Source: Cordylochernes scorpioides
Lineage: Eukaryota > Arthropoda > Arachnida > Pseudoscorpiones > Chernetidae
Assembly (NCBI GenBank): GCA_030710605.1
Contig: CP092872.1
Span: forward strand, 92,964,627 to 93,028,626
DNA: 64,000 nt
Direction: 5' to 3'
Shown here: positions 33,000 to 43,619 of the stretch, piece by piece
Numbering within the stretch: the stretch's first letter is position 1
Layout of the letters: each line of letters opens with the position of its first letter
Translations under genes and position numbers: made by a program
The notes under the pieces: generated by a model
What the model was told of the DNA's origin: nothing
The model's input: only the letters and a program-made list of their open reading frames with translations
Database searches by the model: none

Positions 33000-33925
33000 T
33001 ATTTTTTCACACATAGTTACATATTAACAGAATATTAATATTTTCTAAAAACGTGCTAATTTTAAAATAATCCCACAAGAAAATTCTACGGGCGCCATAG
33101 TTACAGACCTTTTTTTCTTTATCAGACGAAAGATGCTCCCTCTATTTTTTTATTCGTCAGGTCTTTATTAAATCAAGCCACCCCCCCTTTCTTTATATTT
33201 CCTTAAGTTAATATCAGGGGTGAGCCAATTTGAAAAATTAGATTTAACATATAAAACAAAAAAATTAATGCATTTTAATTAAATAGTCAACTTTTTTTTT
33301 AAATGAATTTTTTAATAATCAAATTTTATTAAAGTCTAATTAATCGTGAATTAGGATCGCAGACGATGCTCTAAAAAGTTAGGCTTCTGGGTATAGCGCC
33401 TGCGGAGAAATGGCCTTCTAATTTATTAAACTTTTTTTACTGGATGAAGATGTGTTTTTTATAATTTCTTATGGATATCTAGCTTATATTAAAATTTGAA
33501 AAACAAAATTTCTATATATATATATTGTGCCTATCTACGTATATATATATTGTTCCTATACTATATATTAAACGACATCTATGTATGTATGTATGTATAT
33601 ATGTATGTATGTATATATGTTACACCAATATGTAATTATGTTCTTAAAGGATTGTGCGCTATGTGGTTACACTGTTGTCAAATAATCGTCTGCTTATAAA
33701 TTTCTTATGTAACTTGAACTCCATTATATATTCAATATATTATCACACACACACGCCCTGGGTAGCAAATTAGAGAATATTAAAAGGTTAATAATACATT
33801 GAATAGAACGGGGGTAGAATATACATTGATAATCTATAAACAGATGTTGATTTGATAGCAGAGTATTAAAATATATTTTATGGGAATAAAAACATTCAAG
33901 GCTTTTTATTTATATAAATAAAAAA
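33000..33925. other. AT-rich with microsatellites, no gene seen
   Basis: Contains (TATG)n at about 33580-33620 and a short CA run near 33746. One 67-codon frame (33496-33699) is microsatellite-derived. Confidence 0.55.
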
Positions 33926-33929
33926 GGCA

Positions 33930-34045
33930 TATCCTGACCAGGAGCACATAGGCTTTTCCAGATGGCAGAGAGCCATCTGGTGGAACAGAAATCAACTAAA
34001 CATTGATTTAGCCTGTTCCCTGATATTTTTAATTGATCCTTGAAT
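33930..34045 (+). repeat. dispersed repeat D, copy 2
   Basis: AAAAAAGGCATATCCTGACC-type start, hairpin GATGGCAGAGAGCCATC, GTGGAACAGAAATCAACTAA and CCTGTTCCCTGATATTT. Inverted relative to 9640-9785. Confidence 0.65.
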
Positions 34046-34147
34046 TTTATTATCAACACCTGACCTTTTTATTTTTTATTTCATTTAATTTTTCATATTG
34101 TTTTTTCACAATCATATAAATATGTTTATCAACACAGACGTACAGAC

Positions 34148-35498
34148 ATGAGCTCACACACTTACATATGCAAACATACACAAGCATTAATACACATACC
34201 TACACGCACGCACATCAGCGCCCTTTCATCTTTTGGGCGGGTCACATCTATCGCCCCCAAGCTGATGAAGGCTGGCCCATACATCTACAACGACGGCCGC
34301 CGAGAGGCGTTTATCATCCTCCGCGAAGGAATGACCATCGAGAGGCTGCCCACCCGCTTCAACATCACCATCAAAGGCGAGGCCTGGCCCGCATACCTAT
34401 CCTCCGGGATTAGGTGCTCCAGGTGCCGTGGCCAAGGACATCGCCGGGCCAACTGTCCCCTGCTTGCAGGGCGAACCAACGCTCCTGGACCGGCCACACC
34501 TACTTCTCCCACCAGCGACTGCGCCTAGGCTGCTTCAGCAGCCATCCGCCCAGCCTCCACCTTCGGCGTCCCCCAGTCCAACCATGGAGCTCTCCGACGT
34601 GCCTCCCGCGAGCCGTGCCGCGCTCCTTCCACCTGCTGCACCCCGGCCACCACCACCAGCGCCTTCGGCCTTACCTGTGGAGGACACGTCTCCTGCCCCT
34701 CCACCTGTGACACCTGCTCCGTCCTTGCGAGCACCTGGGGGTTCCGTGAGCCCTCAAGCAACGAAGTCGGAACCCCCCGCTCAGGACATTGAAATGACCG
34801 CCATCGAAGAGTCCTCCGCTTCCTCCACATCTTCAAGCAAGAAATCTACGAGAGCTGACCTCCTGGCTTACATCCGGAGAAGCCCCACCGTGTCCTTTGC
34901 TGGGACAGACGCTCTTGGTCTTGTGCGGGAGGAGGTCTTGGACCTCCTCTCCTCGAAGTCCAGGGCCCAAAGGCGCGGACCCCTCCTGACACCTCCGCAG
35001 AGCAATGCTCTCGCCGGTCTAATTAACCAACTCCTTGACCTGAGGCCCGGAGGCAGTTCTAACATCTATAAAGTTCTACATCAGGTCAAGACCGAGCTGA
35101 AGACTGAACCGGCGGCAGTGCCCCCAACACCCACACTGCCAGCGCCTCGGCCTGCTGAGACAACACCACCCGCTCCCCAAGAGAGGGAGTCGACGCCGGC
35201 CATGGCCACACCTCCACCTCCACTGTCCTGGCAATTTATTGATGACCGCTGGATGGAAGCAGACGACATAATACATAAATTAAACCAAGAACGCGACTGG
35301 GAATTGGGTATCAGTGAGGGTGACATCACAGAAGCCATCATATACCCTGAGGATAGGGAGCCTCTCATCAAGCGCCTGTCCGCTCGGAGGAGGAGCCTCC
35401 TCGCTGGTTTCATCAGCGCCGCCATCGAGCGCGCTCGGGACTCCGATCCCTTTGTGAGTGAGGGCATGTCCGCGCTCAGGGGGATGTTGCCCTCCTGA
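34148..35498 (+). pseudogene. gag/ORF1-like CCHC protein, frameshifted
   Basis: GC-rich island in AT-rich surroundings. Frame 34148-34528 carries EAFIILREGMTIERLPTRF and then IRCSRCRGQGHRRANC, a CX2CX4HX4C zinc knuckle as in Gag and LINE ORF1 proteins. It runs into a stop at 34526-34528. A second frame, open from 34428, continues to 35498 with a long Pro/Ala/Ser-rich linker, an acidic patch (EMTAIEESSASSTSSSKK), a helical stretch (LLAYIRRSPTVSFAGTDALG) and a charged C-terminus. The two frames most likely formed one protein broken by a frameshift between about 34440 and 34525. The N-terminus is truncated: 34148-34215 is CA-rich microsatellite. No reverse transcriptase follows; AATAAA lies about 110 bp after the stop. 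A half-LINE or truncated gag transcript is likeliest, and domestication is possible but unproven. Confidence 0.55.
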
Positions 35499-35640
35499 TT
35501 GGGTCAAGACGAGCCTCGGTGGGGACACCGCCTGATTAAATTGTAAATATTTGGTTCCTCCTGCTTAACTCTTGATAGAGTGTAATTATTGACTAGATCG
35601 TCAATAAAGTCTGTTTTAATTGTCACATGCTCACGTACCG
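35499..35640 (+). promoter_or_regulatory. 3' UTR and poly(A) signal of the CCHC gene
   Basis: Composition falls from GC-rich to AT-rich after the stop. TCAATAAAGTCTGTTTTAA near 35601 fits a poly(A) signal with a T/GT-rich downstream element. CA-rich sequence resumes at about 35665. Confidence 0.5.
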
Positions 35641-35924
35641 ATTCAGACGTAAATACCATAAAAATGCACACAAATACACAAACAAACGTATACACTCACC
35701 CTGAAATGATTATATTCTTACTTCTTTGTTAAAAATACTAAGTGGGGTTGGCTTATCAAATGGTATATTTACAACCACTACTCTCACTTTTAATTTATTT
35801 CAGGTATACAAATACTCATCGATCAGTAAATCAAATGTATTGACATATCAATAAATATGTTCACACAATAAAAAACATTCTGGAAGGTTCAGTCAAATAT
35901 ATATACATATAGATTGATATTTCA

Positions 35925-36035
35925 TGGTAAAACTTAAGGAAGTGGAAAGTCTTTGATACCACCGGTCAGTTGTATTCTATTAAGGAGACAGAGGTAATTA
36001 TTGTACGAGTTTTAAACGACCCTTTATATTTCAAT
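35925..36035. repeat. MITE M, truncated copy
   Basis: AAAACTTAAGGAAGTGGAAAG, then TTTGATACCACCGGTC and GGAGACAGAGGTAATTATTG match the left half of family M. The right half is missing. Confidence 0.5.
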
Positions 36036-36065
36036 AGACATAATGGAATAGATTAATACAAAGCA

Positions 36066-36360
36066 ATAACGCGCCATCTATATATAACAAATTAAAAACA
36101 TTAAGACGCGAGTGTTTCTTTTATACATAAATCAAACTTCCACTGTCCCTACTGTGATGAAAAAACACTGGTAGGGCCTGGCTCATCAGTGGTTAACCAT
36201 TCCAGCGGTTTCGCCAATTTAATCCACCAGACCGCTTCTTTAGAGCTCTAATACTGTATTGGATCATTCTGTTTATATATGTTACACTGAAGGGTGGAAT
36301 CTTAGAAATTGTATTTAAGTAAACTATGGACATAAGCGTTTATGAGTGGAGCTCATCGCA
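36066..36360 (+). repeat. FB-A copy 9
   Basis: Starts AATAACGCGCCATCTATATA, then CACTGTCCCTACTGTGATG and GGCTCATCAGTGGTTAACC. The tail matches copies at 4540 and 36551. Confidence 0.65.
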
Positions 36361-36550
36361 GTGGAGATAGTAATGTTTGATTTATTTGTGAAAAGAAACA
36401 TTTGCGTCTTAGTGTCCAGTGGGGTCAGCCATGAACCTCAAAACCAAGTGCGAACTGGGGTTCTGAAACTGTATAAAACATTATTGGTGTGAAATATGGT
36501 TATTTCAAGAGATAAAATCCTCTGAAAATGTTAATATATTATTATTTCTA

Positions 36551-36990
36551 AGCAATAACGCGCCATCTATACATATAAAATGAAAGGATTTAAAAGCACG
36601 AATGTTTCTTTTATACACAATACAAACTTCTACTGTCCTTACTGCGATGAAAAAGTATATTGGGAGGGCTTGGCTCATCAGTGGTGAACCCTCCCAGCGG
36701 TTTCGTCAATTTAATCCACCAGACCGCTTCTCAGAGCTCTAATACTGTATTGGACTATTCTGCTTATATACGCAGCACTGAAGGATGGAATCTCAGAAAT
36801 GGTTTTCAAGAAAACTATGGACATAAGGTTATAGGACAGTAGAATTACATTCAAATATTTGCATCGAGCAATGCTCTTCCGCAAACAATAAAGAAAGGCC
36901 AGTTATATATTTTTCATCACAGTAAGGACAGTAGAAGTTTGTATTATGTATAAAAGAAACATTCGTGCTTTTAAATCCTTTCATTATTAT
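36551..36990. mobile_element. complete FB-A element with ~80-bp inverted termini
   Basis: The left end (AATGAAAGGATTTAAAAGCA, CGAATGTTTCTTTTATACA, TTCTACTGTCCTTACTGCGA) is mirrored at the right (TCACAGTAAGGACAGTAGAA, AAAAGAAACATTCGTGCTTT, AAATCCTTTCATTATTAT). No transposase, so it is a non-autonomous foldback/MITE. The AATAACGCGCCATCTATA block at the left edge has no counterpart at the right. A 60-codon frame at 36660-36842 matches one in the copy at 4603. Confidence 0.75.
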
Positions 36991-36999
36991 TAAACAATT

Positions 37000-37490
37000 C
37001 TGTCATAAACACTTGCGTCTTAATTATTCATTTGTTGTATAGTGGAATAGAGTTGGAAGAACTGGATACAGCATCCAGTTTGACCTCGACTATGTATCCC
37101 CTATGTATCTAGGTCATTCTTATGATCATTACCCTATGTAGGTAGAGAGAGATACCAGGCCCTTTGTAGAATTTTCACCAAATAAACTATGGCAACAATT
37201 TACCATGGTCCTCACGTGTCCGCCATTACAACATGAACTAATGGCCCATATTATCATAAAATAGATGATTACTATGTCCCACTTTTACAATAAATTACTA
37301 GGAAGTGGAGAGGAATTGTAAAATGTCTACGGAGGCCTGTTTTCTATATCTCGGTATTATGATCCTATCACACAAACTGAATTTGCTTTGTCAAACAGGT
37401 GTCTTTAGAAGTGAACATTGCTCGAAAAATTTCGAAAAAATCTTTTTAAAAATAGAGCGATTCCCATACTTGAATACTTAGATTATAAAA
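37000..37490. other. no gene seen
   Basis: Unique AT-rich sequence without recognisable features. Confidence 0.5.
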
Positions 37491-37496
37491 GAGATA

Positions 37497-37810
37497 TATT
37501 AGATTATAAACAATACTTAAAGTTACACCGCATAAGTTTCTTTTCTATGAAAAATCAATATTTATTTCAAAGAGAAATATTTACTATTTCTAACTTTTTT
37601 GAATGAAGTATGAGAGGGTGAAAATATAATTTTATTTTTCCGATAGCCATTACTCTTCATATTTTCACCCTCTCATACTTCATTCAAAAAAGTTAGAAAT
37701 AGCAAATATTTCTCTTTGAAATAAATATTGATTTTTCATAGAAAAGAAACTTATGCGGTGAAACTTTAAGTATTGTTTATAATCACCCGCCGCAGTCCTT
37801 TATAATATAA
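37497..37810. mobile_element. complete foldback FB-B
   Basis: Two arms of about 125 bp with a centre of about 30 bp. The left arm starts AAACAATACTTAAAGTTACA and reads through to GTATGAGAGGGTGAAAATAT. The right arm is its near-perfect reverse complement, ending GCCGCAGTCCTTTATAATAT. Half or short copies lie at 8805 and 20285. No coding capacity. Confidence 0.8.
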
Positions 37811-38021
37811 TATTAGATTAAATAAAAATATTTATTTGCTAATATTTTGGTTGACTAAAGAAAAGACAAAATATTTTTTAAAATATGGCAAAAAAAAGGA
37901 CATATACCTACTGCACAAATGAAAATATAAAGATGACAGGGTGTCATTTATCGTAATCGTAAATGGATTTAATTATATTCTTTAGTGATAACATTAACTA
38001 TAATCTTTCTTGATTCGTTAA

Positions 38022-38065
38022 AATAAAGATGTACGCGTTTCGGGCTGTTGGCCTTCGTCAGTTTC
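38022..38065 (-). ncRNA. hammerhead-like motif (GAAACGCGUA), minus
   Basis: Minus strand: CTGACGA (38055-38061), helix II GGC/GCC with loop CAACA, GAAA (38038-38041), CGCG and GTA. All catalytic core residues are present. The A/C pair at the base of helix II and the lack of an obvious helix I are weaknesses. Confidence 0.5.
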
Positions 38066-38099
38066 ACAAAAAATGTTTAGACATGGTACAGTCTGCATC

Positions 38100-38150
38100 A
38101 TAATGACGAAATCCGACAGCCCGAATCGCGTACGTGGTTGGCTTTCATTT
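38100..38150 (+). ncRNA. degenerate inverted partner of the 38.03-kb hammerhead
   Basis: TGACGAAATCCGACAGCCCG, then AATCGCGTACGTGGTTGGC. It pairs in orientation with the minus-strand copy 40 bp away (inverted pair). GAAA is GAAT here. Confidence 0.4.
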
Positions 38151-38427
38151 TGATGAAATACTGGTCTATTTTTGTATAATAAAATTAAAAGAATGACGTT
38201 TAATTTATAGTCAATTCGATTGACGGGGTTCCGACATCTTTAAATGTTCATTTGAGCAGTCGGTACATGCCATTTTTTCATGATTTATAAAACCATATTA
38301 AGAAAGATAATTTTCAACATTTCCAACTATAAATATAAATATTAGGGATATTTTGTATTTCATACTATATCTATCTATTTATATATATATATGAGAAATA
38401 TTTAATATCTCGCGAAAAAGATACCTG

Positions 38428-39918
38428 CTCAAGAAGAGAGAAACTGAAGAAGAATTGGACTGATGGACTGGATGGGAAGTTATGAAGAAATAAAGAACTC
38501 AAGATAGAGAAGTATGACGTCACTGGAGACCTGGACAAGAACAGAGAAACTGAAGAATTGGACTGATGGACTGGATGGGAAGTTATGAAGAAATAAAGAA
38601 CTCAAGATAGAGAAGTATGACGTCACTGGATACCTGGACCTGAACAGAGAAACTGAAGAATTGGACTGATGGACTGGATGGGAAGTTATGAAGAAATAAA
38701 GAACTCAAGATAGAGAAGTATGACGTCACTGGAGACCTGGACAAGAACAGAGAAACTGAAGAATTGGACTGATGGACTGGATCGGAAGTTATGAAGAAAT
38801 AAAGAACTCAAGATAGAGAAGTATGACGTCACTGGAGACCTGGACAAGAACAGAGAAACTGAAGAATTGGACTGATGGACTGGATCGGAAGTTATGAAGA
38901 AATAAAGAACTCAAGATAGAGAAGTATGACGTCACTGGAGACCTGGACAAGAACAGAGAAATTGAAGAAGAATTGGACTAATGGACTGGATGGGAAGTTA
39001 TGAAGAAATAAAGAACTCAAGATAGAGAAGTATGACATCACTGGAGACCTGGACAAGAACAGAGAAACTGAAGAATTGGACTGATGGACTGGATCGGAAG
39101 TTATGAAGAAATAAAGAACTCAAGATAGAGAAGTATGACATTACTGGAGACCTGGTCAAGAACAGAGAAACTGAAGAATTGGACTGATGGACTGGATCGG
39201 AAGTTATGAAGAAATAAAGAACTCAAGATAGAGAAGTATGACGTCACTGGAGACCTGGACAAGAACAGAGAAACTGAAGAATTGGACTGATGGACTGGAC
39301 GGGAAGTTATGAAGAAATAAAGAGAAGAACTCAAGATAGAGAAGTATGGCGTCACTGGAGACCTGGACAAGAACAGAGAAACTGAAGAATTGGACTGATG
39401 GACTGGATGGGAAGTTATGAAGAAATAAAGAACTCAAGATAGAGAAGTATGACGTCACTGGAGACCTGGACAAGAACAGAGAAACTGAAGAATTGGACTG
39501 ATGGACTGGATGGGAAGTTATGAAGAAATAAAGAACTCAAGATAGAGAAGTATGACGTCACTGGAGACCTGGACAATAACAGAGAAACTGAAGAATTGGA
39601 CTGATGGACTGGATGGGAAGTTATGAAGAAATAAAGAACTCAAGATAGAGAAGTATGACGTCACTGGAGACCTGGACAATAACAGAGAAACTGAAGAATT
39701 GGACTGATGGACTGGATGGGAAGTTATGAAGAAATAAAGAACTCAAGATAGAGAAGTATGACGTCACTGGAGACCTGGACAATAACAGAGAAACTGAAGA
39801 ATTGGACTGATGGACTGGATGGGAAGTTATGAAGAAATAAAGAACTCAAGATAGAGAAGTATGACGTCACACTGGAGACCTGGACCTGGTCAAGAACAGA
39901 GAAACTGAAGAAGATACA
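38428..39918. repeat. 103-bp minisatellite with TGACGTCA
   Basis: About 14.4 units, period 103 (TATGAAG at 38481, 38584 and 38687). Units contain CTGATGGACTGGAT, GAACTCAAGATAGAGAAGTA and TGACGTCACTGGAGACCTGG. TGACGTCA is an 8-bp palindrome identical to the CRE/ATF site. A few units carry variants (TGACATCA, TGACATTA, TGGCGTCA). 103 is not a multiple of three, and minus frames of 67-89 codons are by-products. Confidence 0.95.
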
Positions 39919-39959
39919 CCATTCCAAAAATAATAATCCCTTATATGATCAATCTTTTC

Positions 39960-40260
39960 TCATGAAAGACGAACTATGATAATCATGTTTGTAGTGGGGG
40001 TTTACAATTGCCTATACTGTAAGTACGCCACATGTCTACATTGTGGATAGCGTTCGACCTTCGCACTTACTTTAATTGTTTACCCATCGAAAACGGCAGC
40101 CTCGGTCTACTCAACCTCACCACGCAACACGACATTTTTTTTCCTTAAACGAATATAAAAATATATAAACGGTGATATAAACGAAAAATACATTCTTTTT
40201 ATACTTACAAAAGGTCTGATTCCAGTTTGGTTACTTGTGTACGCAGTTGGAAGTTTAGAC
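39960..40260 (+). repeat. satellite-related dispersed repeat SR, copy 3
   Basis: GATAATCATGTTTGTAGTGG, ACTGTAAGTACGCCACATGT, then CTACATTGTGGATAGCG and TTCGACC. Later GGTTACTTGTG appears as in copies 1 and 2, displaced by intervening sequence. Confidence 0.6.
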
Positions 40261-40860
40261 AATTGCAAGCGAGATATATTATGACATAAAGAATACTTGA
40301 AAGTTGCATTTGGTTACGGAATAATTTATTATGAGAATCTGTCGAAAGGAGTATGTAACACAGCGAGCGAAGAATTCCAAAAGACACAACGTAGTAGTAA
40401 AACAGAAGATCCATTGTAACCTCCAACGTCAATTTCAAGAACGATGTTTTACGATACATCAAGGAATCTTGGCAGACAATTCAACAGACGACGAAGAAGA
40501 ATGGAATGATCAAAGTCAATTGTATCTGGTTTAACAAGGAGTAAATGTGGCAAAGTTTTTTCAAGAGAACGGACCTACACAATGGATCTTTGTTGAAGTC
40601 CGTATTTAGGCGTCTCGGTTCTAGAAGTCCTGGGGACTGGAAGAAAGACAGTCCTGGCAATGTCCCAGAGTCAATTTTAGGCTTGATGTACCTGGGCTGG
40701 AGTAATTGTTCCTGGAATCGGGACGGCGTACACACACGACAAACATATCCGAATAAAAAACTATGTAGTGATTCTGTGTAATTGGAGCGGTTGAAGACTC
40801 TAGCTGTCACTGTGTCAAGGAAATCCAGGACTTGAGACACCTACTGTTGGAATACCCACT
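40260..40860. other. unique sequence with overlapping short ORFs
   Basis: More complex than its surroundings. Plus frames at 40331-40534 (ending STDDEEEWNDQSQLYLV) and 40545-40781 and a minus frame at 40481-40840 are all open, with no family recognised. It could be a decayed coding fragment; I cannot name it. Confidence 0.25.
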
Positions 40861-41144
40861 CTTCTTTAGCGCTAGACAACAGACAGTTATAAATATTTAT
40901 ATATTAATAAATATATTAATTTAGAATTAATATGTGTACACACAATTATTTACAATTACACTGTTGTATATAAATCGCTCTATCTTTCATAGATAAAATA
41001 ATAATCTATAATATTAAATATAATTATTAGCTGTATATATACTGAATGCAATATTTAAATCAAAGATACAATTCTTTCATTGGCCTTGTAGAACGAGAGT
41101 GGTGTACGCGTGCGCGCGCATGTTTTAGTGAAAAACACAAACAT

Positions 41145-41205
41145 CCTCGATAAAGAGAGGCGAGTTGCCACTCGAAATATTGGAACAATAAAATAATTAG
41201 AAATC
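41145..41205 (+). ncRNA. degenerate hammerhead-like motif (GAAAUAUUGG class)
   Basis: CCTCGATAAAGAGAGGCGAG, TTGCCACTC, then GAAATATTGGAACAATAAAA. Same frame as the 901 and 46925 motifs with a decayed core. Confidence 0.35.
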
Positions 41206-41242
41206 CAATATATGCATATTTTAAAAAAATATATATATATAT

Positions 41243-41600
41243 GTTATGAATATTTTGTTTTGTTGTTGTGAAAGATAGAGAATTGAAGGTGCAGTCGTGA
41301 AAATAGGAAAGATAATTATTTACCCATCAAGTAATTTTTATTTTGAATTACTTGAAGCAAATTACACATAAAATTATTTTTCACAGTAATATAGAATTTA
41401 TAAAATAAATCCCCTATATTCGTGAATTAAAATCAACATATATAGGTAGGTCAACTATACATATTTACAACAATATTCAAAAGTGGTATCTTCTAAATCT
41501 ATGGTAAAAAAAATGTAGAACAGTCAATGATGAAAATAAAATAAATGTTTTGAAAAATAAAATATTTGTATTTTAGATTATATAATATATATATGTGTAT
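41243..41600 (+). repeat. dispersed repeat X, copy 2
   Basis: Homologous in order to 13965-14358 (GTTATGAATATTTTG, GGTGCAGTCGTGA, TATTTACAACAA, TTTTAGATTATATAATAT). Uninterrupted here, so it shows the insertion context of the LTR element. Confidence 0.6.
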
Positions 41601-41736
41601 GTGTGTTTACTTTAAATACATAGATACTATTCTAACGTATATTTATTTTATATATATTTGAAATATATCATTAATACATACAAAAATTTCTCTCTCTCTC
41701 TCTCTCAATAAAATATAGTTATATATTATATTTAAC

Positions 41737-42596
41737 TAGCGGACGTACCCGGCTTCGCCCGAGGTTTTACCCGAGTAAAGGTTTGTCTAACGAACAATTC
41801 TCTATAAACTTATAAAAAAATATATATTTTGATAATTTGAAACTCGTAAATTTGAATCTCTCGATAAAGTGATTATTTTTTCCCGGTCCCTGTGTGCCGT
41901 GTCATCCTGAATTTTGTCTTTCATAATTTTCTACATTACAAAATCATCGTTTTATCTAGTGAACATATTTTCCAGGTCCCTTGAAAAATACTCGATAAGT
42001 TGAATAAAATCATGGTCGTGAATCTCTCGATAAAGTGATTATTTTTTCCCGGTCCCTGTGTGCCGTGTCATCCTGAATTTTGTCTTTCCTAATTTTCTAC
42101 ATTACAAAATCATCGTTTTAGCTAGTGAACATTTTTTCCCGGTCCCTTGAAAAATACTCAAATTATGTTAAACAATTATCGCATTTATATTTATGCGAAT
42201 TTTATATTTAAACGATACTCATTATTTCTTTTGATTTTTATATATCATATATATCGTTTTGCACAATTATTTAAACTTTTTAAATTTAATTCATTGAATA
42301 GAAATTTAATTTTTAGTATCGCATTTATTTTTATTCGAATTTTATATTTAAACGATATTCATTATCTCGGTCTCAATGGTGGCGCTGCTTGCGAGTTAAG
42401 GCTACAAATCTGTAAATAACTCTAAGGATATTAAAGATATTCAAGAAATTATTTTTCGTAAACCTTTCCGGGGATATACCTAATAATATCCCAAAATTTC
42501 ACGGCGATTGGATGTATGGTTTTTGAATCCATAGAGGATACACACACAGACACACAGACATTCATTTTTATATATATATAGATTAAGAGAGCAGTC
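41737..42596 (+). mobile_element. non-LTR-like repeat with internal tandem duplications
   Basis: Head ACTAGCGGACGTACCCGGCT then TCGCCCGAGG. Tail TGAATCCATAGAGGATACAC then TTCATTTTTATATATATAGA. Inside, a ~167-bp segment (from CTCTCGATAAAGTGATTA) is duplicated in tandem (41857 and 42024), and ATTTTATATTTAAACGATA recurs at about 42199 and 42337. Head and tail types match the relative at 49445. Confidence 0.6.
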
Positions 42597-42689
42597 TCTT
42601 TCAAATGAAAAATGCTTTAATTAAGCAGATGTTTAAAGTATAATATATGAGAGAGGCAATCTTACAGGTTGTCGACGCTGTAAAATCCC

Positions 42690-42965
42690 CAGAGCTGTGA
42701 CTCACACGATGACCCAAGGTCATCAGGAGCAGCAAACTAAGCCTATCTCCGTCTCATTGCGAGTTAAATATACAAATCTGCAAATAACTCTAAGGATATT
42801 CAAGATATTCAAGAAATTTTTTTTCGTAAACCTTTCCGGGGATACACCTAATAATATCCCAAAATTTCACGGCGATTGGATGTATGGTTTTTGAATCCAT
42901 AGAGGACACACACACACACAGACAGACAGACAGACAGACATTCATTTTTATATATATAGAAGATT
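42690..42965 (+). mobile_element. 3'-end copy of the same non-LTR-like repeat
   Basis: From TGCGAGTTAAATATACAAAT through CCTTTCCGGGGATACACC to TTCATTTTTATATATATAGA. It matches 42385-42590 closely, with an expanded CACA/CAGA microsatellite. 5'-truncated. Confidence 0.65.
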
Positions 42966-43049
42966 ATATTGTATTTCTATTTATTCATTTTATATTTATT
43001 TTGGAGATTATAGATGTAAAAATCTACCAAAATAAATTTTGTATTACAT

Positions 43050-43324
43050 TTACATTTACATGTAAATTTCATTTACAACAGAATTTCCGAGCACAACAGA
43101 AATATAATAAACAAAGATCCCAAATCTTTGATCTTTCAGCATACCTCTAAAACCGGCCATGCCTTTAACCTTTCCGACCCAACCTGTCATTACCACAACA
43201 TCAAATCCAAATATCAAAGATTATTAATAGAATCCTTCGTCTCTCAAGATTTAAACAGTATCAACAGGCGTATAGAACTACCATCTCAGTACCACTCATT
43301 CAAAAAACAGCCCAGCAATTAGAA
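43050..43324 (+). pseudogene. Penelope-like element (PLE) C-terminal fragment
   Basis: The reading NFRAQQKYNKQRSQIF continues, one frame over, into FQHTSKTGHAFNLSDPT and YQRLLIESFVSQDLNSINRR, then a stop at 43322. The pattern (R...H, H-x3-TGH-x-F/I, R-L-x-x-E-S, N near the end) is that of the region after the GIY-YIG endonuclease at the C-terminus of Penelope-like reverse transcriptases (established family architecture; match judged by eye). A 7-nt tandem duplication at 43124-43137 accounts for the frameshift. Reverse transcriptase and the GIY-YIG core are missing upstream, where a non-LTR-like 3' end abuts. A hammerhead-like motif lies 200 bp downstream, where PLE terminal repeats carry one. 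Confidence 0.55.
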
Positions 43325-43521
43325 TAAAAGGACCAATTGACTATAAAAGAAAACAAACTGAGCTTTGAACAGAGATGAAACAACAGCAGCCTGGCCACGA
43401 GAAAACGTGAACTCGTGAAATGTGTTTATATTTATTTTATTTTATATTTTATTCTCTATCTTCGTTGGTGTATATAAATAATATTTTACATTTATATATA
43501 TATTCTTTCTCTCAATTTACA

Positions 43522-43568
43522 GCTTGGCCTGTTGAAGGATCGATAAGATCCGAAAGCTAGCATATTAA
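43522..43568 (+). ncRNA. hammerhead-like motif downstream of the PLE fragment
   Basis: GGCCTGTTGAAGGATC, loop GATAA, GATCC, GAAAGCTAGCATATTA. Helix II GGATC/GATCC is 5 bp. The core reads CUGUUGA (A6 is U), the same deviation as at 31380 and 60268, so the deviation is inherited within the class. Confidence 0.5.
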
Positions 43569-43619
43569 AAAAATTTTATGTATAAAGAGACGCATTGCTA
43601 TCGTTTGTTTTTATTTAAT

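Noticed and set aside
2526-36842. Conserved small proteins in FB-A copies (frames at 2526, 4603, 10417, 32483, 36660)
   Set aside because: Frames agree only because the copies share repeat ancestry; different subfamilies are open in different frames and no domain is visible.
42147-43150. ORFs within the non-LTR-like 3' ends as reverse transcriptase remnants
   Set aside because: Translations are low complexity and include the CACA/CAGA microsatellite; only the PLE fragment from about 43050 shows a family pattern.
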